DNA of 9,177 bases. It comes from Caldifarciminota bacterium (GTDB taxonomy: Bacteria; Hydrothermota; Hydrothermia; B15-G9; WFZT01). The DNA lies in the NCBI GenBank assembly GCA_026991055.1, contig JALXCE010000012.1:1-9177 (forward strand). Reading direction: 5' to 3'. The notes under the pieces are model-generated. The model was not told the DNA's origin and ran no database searches. It worked only from the letters and a program-made list of their open reading frames with translations. The translations under genes and the position numbers were made by a program. Below are positions 1 through 7,070 of this stretch, piece after piece (positions within the stretch are counted from its first letter, which is position 1; each line of letters begins with the position of its first letter).

Positions 1-2215
1 CAAGAGGTGAGAGAACATCTAAGGTATAGCCAAGAGGTTCCCATCCGAGGTCAAATTCGACATTGCCCTGATAATCGGTGTATCCCCAGATTGATATTGA
101 ATTTCTGTTGTTCCAGTGGCTTCGAACTACTACTAAGGCGCCTTCCACCGGATGATTTTCGCGGTCAAGAACCCTGAATTTCACATGGGCAACTCCGGTG
201 TACCTTGTTGTGACCGGATGGAATGTGTCATCGGGATGCCATCCAAAGACAGACGAAACTGTCTTGTGATGACGTGGCCCTCCCATTCCTTCTGCTGAAG
301 TTGCAGGGTGATCAATAGATTTTTCCGCTATAAAGTTTATATCCCAGTGATGCCATTTCCCTTTTTCCCAGAATTCATTCCACTGATGGTCTTCACCACG
401 GTCCATAACGATGTAAATGGGAATAAGATAGGTTCTTGCTAATGCGGCAAGAAGTATGGATTGCTCACCGCAGGAGCCGTATCTCTTTTTGAAAATCACA
501 AGTGGCTGGATGTCCTGGGTTTTGTATCCAAATCTCATGAAGTTGCCTTTGTATGACCAGGAAAGCCAGCGATGGAGGGTGAAAACAGCCTCGCGCTCGG
601 TTTTTGCCTTTTCCATTTTACTTTTAATTTCTGTCAATCCGAGAAAATAGTTACGCCAGAATTGGCCGTGCCCCTTGTAGACATCAACCTTTTTGGTGAG
701 CCACTGATCTTCGCTCTCTCCATAATACTCTGGTGGTTTGTCCCAATATGAGGCATCTATTCTTGCAGGAATTTCAAATAAAAGCCTCGGATGCACCACA
801 AAGAGATAGTAATAATTGGTTGGAAGAGTATCTGTGCTGTCATAAATCAGGGTTGTAAGACCATTTTGCAGTTCAAGGAGTCTGACATAAGGCAGGGAGT
901 CGGCAATTTTATAAACGTCTTTCGCATTCTCAAGGAAGATATCAAGGGCATTCATCTTTGTCATTGCCTGAAGCACACCGGGTGGGGTGTAGGCAACCGA
1001 ATAAACAACTTCGTCAAAATACGGTGGAGAAATCCGGGAGAGGAATGCTTCTATGGAGTCTCGAATCCAGTTTTTTTCAATCATAAAATCATTTTCCGGA
1101 GGCATGTATTTTTCATAATAGTCTGCGGGAGTTTTGATGCTGTAAGATTTCGAAAACATCCAGCTTCTGTATTCAACAAATTTCGGGTGTTCTGATGTGC
1201 CCCGGTTAAGGAAAAGGGTGAGATTTCCGTCAACATCACCTGCGATGAGGTCTTTTAAGCCATCACCATTGAAGTCGAAAATATCTATTTGTGGCCACTC
1301 TTTCACCTTGATAAGGGCTGTGGTGTCCTTTTGATAGGTTGGGGAGAGATAGAGATAGATGAATCCCTGAGGTGTTCCTGCGATTATGTCATCCTTTCCG
1401 TCACCATTGATGTCCTGTGCTATGATTGAGGAGAAGCTGTCAATCTTAACTGGCAGGGAGTCTGTCCATCTGGTATTAAAATAAATTGAGCCAGGATTTT
1501 GAAGTTTGCCTCTGGACTTAAGCTTGCCATGTTTGTAATAAAAAAGCTCTCCAGAAGGGGAGAGGAATACAGGGGCTCTGTTCATCCTTATGACCCGGAG
1601 GTAGGTCAGGTCAGAAATCTTTTTACTGTCCCAGTTTTTGCCGTTTTTCTTAAGAAGGTAAACCCCATGTGAGTTCGCAATGAGCAGCTTTTTTGAAGAT
1701 AGTATGGCAGGGGAGGGTGCAATGGGCATGGTGAAGTTGAAAACTCGCTCATAGTTGATCTGAGGGTAAATTTCTTCACCTCTCATGCGGTTAAATTTCA
1801 GCTTGTGGTCCTTGATATAAACTATTTCTTTGAAGCCATCACCATTAAAATCCACAACCTGTTTACGGGCAAAGGGAGGAAAGCCCTGAGGTGTGAATTC
1901 CTTTGAAAAGTCGGGGCCGTAATAACCTGCTAAATGCTCGTGTGTTTTTAGAATCAGATCAGGGTATCCATCGTTGTTTTCGTCAGTAAGAGTAAATCCG
2001 TCAACATTCTCAACAGGCTCAAGAGAGGCTTCTTTGAGCACCCATGATAGACGCCAGCGTAGGTTTTCGGGGACTTTTTGCAGGATAGAAGAGGGGATGT
2101 CTGGAAGACTGTAAGAAGAACTTTCCACATGTTTTTTCAAGTCAATTTTATAGCTCCCACCTGGTGGGAGCACAATCCTTATTGGTAAAGTTATGAGAAG
2201 CAGTATCGTAATCAT
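1..2215 (-). CDS. Secreted transglutaminase-like protein with FG-GAP-type repeats (partial, C-terminus beyond window)
   Basis: An open frame of 738 codons runs uninterrupted from ATG 2215 to the left edge. An in-frame TAA at 2224-2222 makes this the first possible ATG; no clear Shine-Dalgarno precedes it. Residues 1-16 are hydrophobic (MITILLLITLPIRIVL) and may be a short signal peptide, though it lacks the usual basic start. Four Asp/Asn-rich loops of FG-GAP or EF-hand-like type begin near residues 78 (DENNDGYPDL), 122 (DFNGDGFKEI), 268 (DINGDGKDDI) and 314 (DFNGDGLKDL); such loops normally bind calcium in beta-propeller blades. A transglutaminase core follows: Cys582 in YGSCGEQS, His610 in EDHQWNEFW and Asp625 in HHWDINF give the Cys-His-Asp triad in order. 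Residues from about 670 look like a carboxypeptidase-regulatory or Ig-like domain (GYTDYQGNVEFDLG). The intact triad implies peptidase or acyl-transfer chemistry outside the cytoplasm, but the substrate is unknown. The domain calls are firm and the function is inferred. Confidence 0.9.
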   Translation of the reverse strand, partial: MITILLLITLPIRIVLPPGGSYKIDLKKHVESSSYSLPDIPSSILQKVPENLRWRLSWVLKEASLEPVENVDGFTLTDENNDGYPDLILKTHEHLAGYYGPDFSKEFTPQGFPPFARKQVVDFNGDGFKEIVYIKDHKLKFNRMRGEEIYPQINYERVFNFTMPIAPSPAILSSKKLLIANSHGVYLLKKNGKNWDSKKISDLTYLRVIRMNRAPVFLSPSGELFYYKHGKLKSRGKLQNPGSIYFNTRWTDSLPVKIDSFSSIIAQDINGDGKDDIIAGTPQGFIYLYLSPTYQKDTTALIKVKEWPQIDIFDFNGDGLKDLIAGDVDGNLTLFLNRGTSEHPKFVEYRSWMFSKSYSIKTPADYYEKYMPPENDFMIEKNWIRDSIEAFLSRISPPYFDEVVYSVAYTPPGVLQAMTKMNALDIFLENAKDVYKIADSLPYVRLLELQNGLTTLIYDSTDTLPTNYYYLFVVHPRLLFEIPARIDASYWDKPPEYYGESEDQWLTKKVDVYKGHGQFWRNYFLGLTEIKSKMEKAKTEREAVFTLHRWLSWSYKGNFMRFGYKTQDIQPLVIFKKRYGSCGEQSILLAALARTYLIPIYIVMDRGEDHQWNEFWEKGKWHHWDINFIAEKSIDHPATSAEGMGGPRHHKTVSSVFGWHPDDTFHPVTTRYTGVAHVKFRVLDRENHPVEGALVVVRSHWNNRNSISIWGYTDYQGNVEFDLGWEPLGYTLDVLSPL
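2153..2171. repeat. 19-bp perfect palindrome inside the transglutaminase gene start
   Basis: GCTCCCACC and GGTGGGAGC flank a single central base, giving a perfect odd-length palindrome with 9-base arms. It lies about 45-63 bases inside the minus-strand gene that starts at 2215, over codons for residues near 15-21 (VLPPGGS). As RNA it could fold as a 7-bp GC-rich stem with a 5-base loop. It could be an operator-like site, a dispersed repeat, or a coding coincidence; no U-run follows on either strand, so it does not look like a terminator. Confidence 0.55.
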
Positions 2216-2234
2216 GACTTTTTAGTATTAACCA

Positions 2235-2261
2235 GCCCCGATGTGATTTCAAATCAGGGGC
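2235..2261 (-). other. Inverted repeat just upstream of the transglutaminase gene
   Basis: GCCCC-GAT and ATC-A-GGGGC form an 8-bp stem with one bulged base around a 10-base loop. The structure ends about 20 bases before the minus-strand ATG at 2215. It could be a weak terminator for the operon to the right or a leader hairpin of the transglutaminase mRNA. There is no T-run after it on the minus strand (it continues TGGTTAATAC), which argues against simple intrinsic termination. Confidence 0.35.
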
Positions 2262-2420
2262 CTATTTGGAAGTATTGTCAGCCGTTGGACCACGAATAAT
2301 TAGCACGAAATTGTTTCAATGTTGATTTGTTTGAAAAATCATCTACTGAAAGAAATTTCGTTTTTGTTCATTTCTAAAAAAGAAAGGATTTTGGGTAAGG
2401 TCAAACGCAATACTTTTCCC

Positions 2421-2451
2421 CCTCTCCGCAATTAAATTAATGCATGAGAGG
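2421..2451. repeat. Degenerate hairpin resembling the CCTCTCC...GGAGAGG repeat
   Basis: CCTCTCCGCA at 2421-2430 faces TGCATGAGAGG at 2441-2451 across an AT-only 10-base loop. Six outer and three inner base pairs form around a mismatched middle. Left arm, loop character and spacing match the much better hairpin at 7006-7040, so this looks like a decayed copy of the same dispersed element. The assignment rests on similarity by eye only. Confidence 0.35.
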
Positions 2452-2563
2452 AAATAGGTGCGGGATTTTCTCTTAAAATCTTACAATTTAAAATTTTTCT
2501 AACAGACTCAGCGATACATAAAGTGATAGGTTAGTTTCACATTAGTCCAGTTACTGTCTTGGC

Positions 2564-3310
2564 TTAGAGGAGTTTCATCATTATTGGTTTTATTTTTCGA
2601 TTTAACGAGGGCATTTCATTGTATTCCCTGCCCTGAAGCTTGCGACCTGTCTTCCATTTCTGAACCCCTCCCCACTGTTTGAAGAAGAAAGGAATTCCAG
2701 CAGCTTTACATTGCTCCTTGATCGATATTACCCATTCTTCCTTCATAGGTCTTGCATTAGGGCCGGATTCACCCCCCACGATTACCCAGTGGATGCCTTC
2801 AAGGGGTAGGTTGGGAAGGGGACCAAGCAGCGGCTCACAGGATAAAAACCTAACAGCTGCTGGTACTTCCAGCAAGTCTCTTATTCTGTAATAATATTTT
2901 GATGTTTCAACACTAACCCCCATCCAGATATTTGGTGCCCATGTTAAATTAGGGGCAACCTCTTTTAACCTTTTCGACCTTTTTGTTAGGACCTGGAAAA
3001 TGTGCCAGTGAGCTTTTTCCATAGTTTTAAATACTCTCTGGATAAATGAAAGTGGTACTTCTTCGTGGAAAAGATCTGACATGGAATTTACGAAGATAAT
3101 AGAGGGCTTTTTCCATTGGAGGGGAGTATCTATCAAGTCGTAATGCAGGGTTACTTTAAAACCATTCTTATACCTTGGATTCCCCATTTTTTGCAAACGT
3201 TTGGCGATTCTCTCAGCGTAGCAGTTTCTACAACCTGGACTTACTTTACTGCAACCTGTCACTGGATTCCACGTTTTTTCTGTCCATTCAATTTTAGATA
3301 AATATGCCAT
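2564..3310 (-). CDS. Phage Gp37/Gp68-family (DUF5131) three-cysteine protein, partner of TcmP
   Basis: This 248-residue protein has the hallmarks of the Gp37/Gp68 family (DUF5131, PF07505) from end to end. The N-terminal three-Cys signature GCSKVSPGCRNCYAE has cysteines at 20, 27 and 30. It is followed by IFVNSMSDLFHEEVP (about 72-86), NIWMGVSVE (127-135), RFLSCEPLLGP (154-164), GGESGPNARPM (179-189) and the C-terminal PFFFKQWG (207-214). The clustered cysteines suggest a metal or iron-sulfur site, perhaps radical-SAM-like, but no reaction is established to my knowledge. The start is one base after the tcmP stop, and its ribosome site (GGAGAAGG, 5 bases before ATG) lies inside the tcmP 3' end, so the two are very likely translationally coupled. 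Length is normal for the family and all signature motifs are intact. Such genes occur in phages and on bacterial chromosomes, which fits mobility of this cassette. Confidence 0.93.
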   Translation of the reverse strand: MAYLSKIEWTEKTWNPVTGCSKVSPGCRNCYAERIAKRLQKMGNPRYKNGFKVTLHYDLIDTPLQWKKPSIIFVNSMSDLFHEEVPLSFIQRVFKTMEKAHWHIFQVLTKRSKRLKEVAPNLTWAPNIWMGVSVETSKYYYRIRDLLEVPAAVRFLSCEPLLGPLPNLPLEGIHWVIVGGESGPNARPMKEEWVISIKEQCKAAGIPFFFKQWGGVQKWKTGRKLQGREYNEMPSLNRKIKPIMMKLL

Positions 3311-3311
3311 A

Positions 3312-4157
3312 TCAGCCTTCTCCCTGGCAAGTTATTGGATTTCCGAGTTTTCCCATAATATCGTTTGTTATTTTCATCGCTACTTCTTTGTGACTTGCGA
3401 GAAAAAGGGCATATAGTGGTGCATTCTTAGAATTTCTCATAATCACCGGTTTACTGGTGTAAGGAAAAACTTCATTGACCTTTTTGAGGTAATGACAGGT
3501 AATAAATTCAGGGATAATGGTAGCTCTTTTGGATAAGTTTTCTCCAAAGAGGGTTTTAAAACTTTTATACAGGTTTTTAACTATGTCGGAATCTCCCATT
3601 ATCCTTTCTATTAGTTTTAATTGTGAATCGTCTGGAAACCTGTCTAATGGTAGGTTCCGAATAATTCCCATGATAGAGAAATTAATGAATACATCGAATA
3701 TGTAGGAATTGGCCAATTCTAAAATCGTGTTCCACTCGATCTGAAGTCCATAAGGGTCGAGTATAACTATTGCCCGCTGACGTTTGGTTCTATTCCACGT
3801 CTTTAAATAAGGAATAATCTTCTTTACCAAAATATCATTTGCATCACCGGATTCTATAAATATATCTTTATGGGGGAATCTTTCTCGACTAAGACTTTCC
3901 AGCTCTCTTACTTTATTTTCATCAATTTCTATGAACCAATACGAATCGAACGGTGGGTCTGTTTTCAAAGCAACGAGTGTTGATCCCTCCACAAACTCAT
4001 TGGCATCTTCGTCTAACGGATAGTATCCAGAGCCTGCAAAAGCATCAATGTAGTGATATCTGTCCAGCCATCGTTCTTTTTGCTTATTCATTATAACTGA
4101 ATAGGCATGTAGATAATTCTCAAAAATCTTCAACTTCGTTTTCGTCCACTTTTTCAT
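3312..4157 (-). CDS. tcmP: Three-Cys-motif partner protein TcmP, methyltransferase-like fold
   Basis: This 281-residue protein matches the TcmP family (TIGR04474), defined by co-occurrence with a Gp37/Gp68 three-Cys protein, and that partner lies immediately downstream here. Class I methyltransferase-like motifs are visible: IDAFAGSG at 37-44 (motif I, acidic Asp38 plus a glycine loop), FIEID at 75-79 (motif II acid), SGDAND at 103-108, and VILDPYGLQIEW at 131-142, reminiscent of the DPPY catalytic motif. The C-terminal stretch APLYALFLASH (246-256) is also family-like. A SAM-dependent modification role is inferred from these motifs; the substrate is unknown. Some family members, as I recall, are longer, so the C-terminus here may be compact. 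No Shine-Dalgarno precedes the ATG, but a -10-like hexamer sits 6 bases upstream, suggesting a leaderless transcript. Sampled rows of the gene are about 37-38% GC, below several neighbouring rows, hinting at acquisition. Confidence 0.9.
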   Translation of the reverse strand: MKKWTKTKLKIFENYLHAYSVIMNKQKERWLDRYHYIDAFAGSGYYPLDEDANEFVEGSTLVALKTDPPFDSYWFIEIDENKVRELESLSRERFPHKDIFIESGDANDILVKKIIPYLKTWNRTKRQRAIVILDPYGLQIEWNTILELANSYIFDVFINFSIMGIIRNLPLDRFPDDSQLKLIERIMGDSDIVKNLYKSFKTLFGENLSKRATIIPEFITCHYLKKVNEVFPYTSKPVIMRNSKNAPLYALFLASHKEVAMKITNDIMGKLGNPITCQGEG

Positions 4158-4163
4158 ATATCG

Positions 4164-4192
4164 ATTTTAAAGCTAATTTACAAATTTTTGAA
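4164..4192 (-). promoter_or_regulatory. Putative leaderless promoter of tcmP-gp37
   Basis: On the minus strand TTCAAA (4192-4187) and TAAAAT (4169-4164) are separated by 17 bases, matching the sigma-70-type consensus at 4 and 5 of 6 positions. The ATG of tcmP begins 6 bases after the -10 hexamer, so transcription would start at or beside the A of the start codon. The lack of a ribosome site before tcmP fits this. The 42-base gap after the dehydrogenase stop is AT-rich, so a chance match is possible. Confidence 0.45.
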
Positions 4193-4199
4193 ATATTTC

Positions 4200-5201
4200 T
4201 CACTCCCCTATCTTCAATACTGCGGTGCCTTTTTGTTTGCTGTGGCGGGTGACAATTAGTGCCTCGGGGGCCTTCTCAAATGGATAAACCTCTATGTCCA
4301 TTTTGATGTTTATCTCGGTGGCAATCTTGATAAACTCCTCCCCGTCCTGGCGCGTGACATTGGCAAGGGAGACGATTTCCCGCTCATACCAGAGAAGGTT
4401 GTAATCGTTGATCACCACCGGAGTCATGGTTACGGGGCCGAGTACCAGTCTACCACCTTTATCAAGCTGTGAAAGGGCGAAGGAGACAAGGTCACCAACC
4501 GGCGGGAAAAGTATGCTCCCGTCCAGCTTCACAGGCAATTTGTCGTCATATCCTCCCACCCAGTCAGCACCGAGTTTTCTTGCGGCCTTTTTATTCTTCT
4601 CGCTTCTTGTAATTACATACACGTCGATGCCCAGGTGTTTGGCGACCTGCAGAATATACGTCGCTGATGGGCCAAAACCGTAAAGTCCTAACTTTGCCCC
4701 TTCTTTCAAACCTGTCAATCTAAATGCACGATATCCTGCAACTCCAGGGCACATCCAGGGGGCAAGCTCCTCAAAGGGTCTCGTATCCGGTAATTTGAGG
4801 GCGAAATTTTCGTTTACCACATGATACTCTGCGTATCCTCCATCAACATCCCAGCCGGTAAATTTTGCATTCTCACAGAGATTTTCCTTGCCTCTAAGGC
4901 AATACTTGCAATGACCACAGGCATAATTTAGCCATGTAACTCCTGCACGATCACCGATTTTGAACCTTTTTACTCCTTCACCTACCTCATCAACAATTCC
5001 AACAATTTCGTGACCCGGCACAATTGGTTTTTTATGCAGAGGCAGATCTCCTTCAGCGATGTGGGCATCTGTGCGACAAACTCCACATGCCATCACCTTT
5101 ATGCGTATCTCTCCCGGCCCTGGATGGGGGTCCGGAAGCTCGACAAGTTTTAAAGGGTGCTCTTCGACCGGTTTTTGCTCTTCAATAACCCATGCCTTCA
5201 T
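4200..5201 (-). CDS. Zinc-dependent alcohol dehydrogenase family protein (MDR superfamily)
   Basis: A full-length 333-residue medium-chain dehydrogenase that would interconvert an alcohol and an aldehyde or ketone with NAD(P). Catalytic zinc ligands are present: Cys42 (CGVCRTD), His64-Glu65 (PGHE) and Cys151 (WMCPG). The structural zinc lobe is complete with Cys95, Cys98, Cys101 and Cys109 (ACGHCKYC...NLC). The Rossmann fold carries a GFGPSA variant of the GxGxxA loop at 175-180. The overall pattern resembles the AdhA-like zinc-binding family TIGR02822; the substrate cannot be told. The ATG follows AGGAGGT (5207-5213) by 5 bases, and that site overlaps the stop codon of nnr, so the two are one operon and probably translationally coupled. 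The gene ends 42 bases before tcmP. No signal peptide is seen, so it is cytoplasmic. Confidence 0.94.
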   Translation of the reverse strand: MKAWVIEEQKPVEEHPLKLVELPDPHPGPGEIRIKVMACGVCRTDAHIAEGDLPLHKKPIVPGHEIVGIVDEVGEGVKRFKIGDRAGVTWLNYACGHCKYCLRGKENLCENAKFTGWDVDGGYAEYHVVNENFALKLPDTRPFEELAPWMCPGVAGYRAFRLTGLKEGAKLGLYGFGPSATYILQVAKHLGIDVYVITRSEKNKKAARKLGADWVGGYDDKLPVKLDGSILFPPVGDLVSFALSQLDKGGRLVLGPVTMTPVVINDYNLLWYEREIVSLANVTRQDGEEFIKIATEINIKMDIEVYPFEKAPEALIVTRHSKQKGTAVLKIGE

Positions 5202-5206
5202 GTCAG

Positions 5207-5213
5207 ACCTCCT
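5207..5213 (-). promoter_or_regulatory. Ribosome binding site of the dehydrogenase, overlapping the nnr stop
   Basis: AGGAGGT is complementary to the 16S rRNA tail and lies 5 bases before ATG 5201. The nnr stop TAG (5214-5212) shares two bases with it, so a ribosome terminating on nnr is already placed on the initiation site of the next gene. Confidence 0.85.
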
Positions 5214-6795
5214 AAATTGTCCAGATGGTCCAGTAATTTGTTTCCACTATTTCCTCGTAGTGCTTTCTGTAAAATTCAAGTGCCTCTGGTAAGGATTTGA
5301 GAATATCTCCAGCAACCACACCATCCTCTCCAATCTCGGCCGCGGCGACATCTCCGGCAAGACCGTGGAAGAATACCCCCATTGGAACAGCCTCCTCAAA
5401 TCCAAACCCATGGGCTGTGTACATCGCAGCTATTGTGCCTGTTAGGACATCACCACTTCCCGCGGTTGCCATTCCTGGATTTCCGCTCAGGTTGATCACC
5501 ACTCTGCCATCGGGGTACCCGATAAGGGAGTGAGGCCCCTTTAAAATCGTGATGACTCCATACTCTCCGCTGAATTCTCTGAGTACCTCAACCCTGTTTT
5601 TCTCAATTTCGTCAACTGGTAACCCTGTAAGACGAGACATCTCTCCAAAGTGCGGAGTGAGAACAGTCTCGTTTTTACGCTCTTTCAATGTCTCTGGATT
5701 CTTTGAAATGGCTGTGAGCCCGTCTCCATCAATCAAAAGAGGTTTTTCGATAAGCGGTGTTATTTTCCTGACCAGCTCCTGGGTTTCTTCGTTCAAACTT
5801 ACACCCGGGCCGAGGACAACCATATCAACTTTTTTTGCAAAATCCACGAGGAAATCAAGATTTTCAAGTGAAATCGAGCCTTCTGGAGTTTCTTTTAATG
5901 GAACAAACACAATTTCATTGCCCCGTGCAGCAATAAAAGGGGCCACAGAGCGCGGTGTGGCAAGGTATGCGAGACCTCCACCTGCCTTAAGAAATGACAT
6001 GGCAGAAAAGTAAGGGGCTCCAAAATAATTAGCTGCCCCAGAGATGAACAGGACTTTGCCAAAGGAGCCCTTGTGGGTGTTTCCGGGCCTCACTGGAAGC
6101 GGATGAAATTTAACCGTCTTGACCTTGATTTCAGGTGTATTGTAATTCTGGGGCGGGAATGAGATATGGGTTACGTAGAGTTTACCATTGAGCTCAAAAC
6201 CTGGATAGAGCAGATTCCCGAGCTTTGGTAGTCCATAGGTAACAGTAAAATCAGCAAAGACGGCTGTTCCCATAATCTCACCGGTATTGCCATTGACACC
6301 GGACGGAATGTCTATACTCAGAACCGGTACGTCGCTTTCATTGATCAAATCGATTACAATTCTGTATTTACCCTCAACATTCCTTTTTATCCCTGTCCCG
6401 AGTATGGCATCAATAACCGCATCTGATTCCAGAATCGCTTCTTCTGCCTCATAGATGTTTTCTTCGGTGAGCAACTTAAAAGGTATCCCTGCCCTTTCGA
6501 CCATTTCAAAGTGGAAGTTGACGGTTTCATCGAATTTTTCCGGGGAACTCAGGCAAAATATTTCCACGTATCCACCTGTTGAGAATATCTTTCTTGCCAC
6601 CACGAGTCCGTCACCACCGTTGTGCCCGGGTCCGCAGAAGACCACAAATCTTTTGTTTTTTACACCAATTTCTGAGAGTAAAACGTAGTAAGCTGCCTCT
6701 CCTGCGTTTTCCATTAAAATGATTCCGGGATCGGCATATTTTTCCATTGCGTTTCTGTCAAGCTGATGCATTTCGCTGACTGTTGAAACCTTCAT
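5212..6795 (-). CDS. nnr: Bifunctional NAD(P)H-hydrate epimerase / ADP-dependent NAD(P)H-hydrate dehydratase
   Basis: A 527-residue fused repair enzyme. The N-terminal YjeF_N domain (about 1-215) interconverts the R and S epimers of NAD(P)H hydrate; the C-terminal ribokinase-like domain (about 225-515) dehydrates the S form back to NAD(P)H using ADP. Epimerase motifs: LMENAG at 27-32, GPGHNGGDG at 55-63, DAILGTG at 129-135, and DIPSG at 162-166. Dehydratase motifs: HKGSFGKVLFISG, VVLGPGVS, LLIDGDG, LTPHFGEM and NPGMATAGSGD, with the likely catalytic Asp at 449. Length is normal for the fused form and nothing is missing. I chose ATG 6795 because AGGAGG (6808-6803) lies 7 bases before it; an in-frame ATG at 6834 adds 13 residues not typical of the family. 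It is the first gene of the minus-strand operon and is followed by the alcohol dehydrogenase. Confidence 0.96.
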   Translation of the reverse strand: MKVSTVSEMHQLDRNAMEKYADPGIILMENAGEAAYYVLLSEIGVKNKRFVVFCGPGHNGGDGLVVARKIFSTGGYVEIFCLSSPEKFDETVNFHFEMVERAGIPFKLLTEENIYEAEEAILESDAVIDAILGTGIKRNVEGKYRIVIDLINESDVPVLSIDIPSGVNGNTGEIMGTAVFADFTVTYGLPKLGNLLYPGFELNGKLYVTHISFPPQNYNTPEIKVKTVKFHPLPVRPGNTHKGSFGKVLFISGAANYFGAPYFSAMSFLKAGGGLAYLATPRSVAPFIAARGNEIVFVPLKETPEGSISLENLDFLVDFAKKVDMVVLGPGVSLNEETQELVRKITPLIEKPLLIDGDGLTAISKNPETLKERKNETVLTPHFGEMSRLTGLPVDEIEKNRVEVLREFSGEYGVITILKGPHSLIGYPDGRVVINLSGNPGMATAGSGDVLTGTIAAMYTAHGFGFEEAVPMGVFFHGLAGDVAAAEIGEDGVVAGDILKSLPEALEFYRKHYEEIVETNYWTIWTI

Positions 6796-6802
6796 CTTTG
6801 TT

Positions 6803-6808
6803 CCTCCT
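6803..6808 (-). promoter_or_regulatory. Ribosome binding site deciding the nnr start
   Basis: AGGAGG lies 7 bases before ATG 6795 on the minus strand. The alternative in-frame ATG at 6834 lies upstream of this site and would place it inside the coding region, so 6795 is preferred. Confidence 0.85.
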
Positions 6809-7005
6809 TTTTGTAATTTAAGGATAACGAGCATTTAGGGTACATTCCAGCTTTTTGTGGCAGGTGAATTCTGTCATCAGCGCAAAGCATAGGTGAATAA
6901 AATTATTTGAGAAGATTCAAGATGTGGGCGGTCACTTCATGCCTTTCCAGCAGAGCAGGGGATGGAGGGTGATAAAAAATTTTTAAGTTGTTACCCCTCA
7001 CCCTG

Positions 7006-7040
7006 CCCTCTCCCCGCAAAAAATTTATGCGGGGAGAGGG
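7006..7040. repeat. Perfect 13-bp inverted repeat, REP-like dispersed palindrome
   Basis: CCCTCTCCCCGCA (7006-7018) and TGCGGGGAGAGGG (7028-7040) pair perfectly around a 9-base A/T loop. It is preceded by TTACCCCTCACCCTG, and this whole arrangement resembles the CCCTCACCC...CCCTCTCCC...GGGAGAGGG palindromes scattered through many bacterial genomes. No T-run follows on the plus strand, so it is better read as a dispersed repeat than a terminator. A degenerate relative lies at 2421-2451. Confidence 0.75.
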
Positions 7041-7070
7041 AGTATATTGGAAGTCATGTCGGACAATCGT

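Larger units (their letters stand above)
2216..2563. other. Intergenic gap between the gp37-like gene and the transglutaminase gene
   Basis: These 348 bases contain no convincing gene on either strand. The stretch is AT-rich and holds two inverted repeats, listed separately (2235-2261 and 2421-2451). I searched the minus strand for a -35/-10 pair ahead of the transglutaminase start at 2215 and found none that was convincing. No classic GC stem followed by a T-run lies just after the gp37-like stop at 2564. Whether the transglutaminase gene is read from the upstream operon or from its own promoter cannot be settled from the sequence. Confidence 0.6.

Noticed and set aside
791..1195. Plus-strand open frame of 134 codons
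   Set aside because: It lies wholly inside the minus-strand transglutaminase gene, whose triad and repeats are unmistakable; the frame has no recognisable motif and no ribosome site.
5549..6013. Plus-strand open frame of 154 codons
   Set aside because: Antisense to the dehydratase half of nnr, Ser/Pro-rich low-complexity translation, no family features.
6796..6834. Upstream in-frame ATG that would extend nnr by 13 residues
   Set aside because: The added residues span the strong AGGAGG site at 6803-6808, and the family normally begins close to the MKVSTVSEM start.
7006..7040. Intrinsic terminator
   Set aside because: The stem is strong but no T-run follows on the plus strand, and it lies between divergent genes where no transcript should end.
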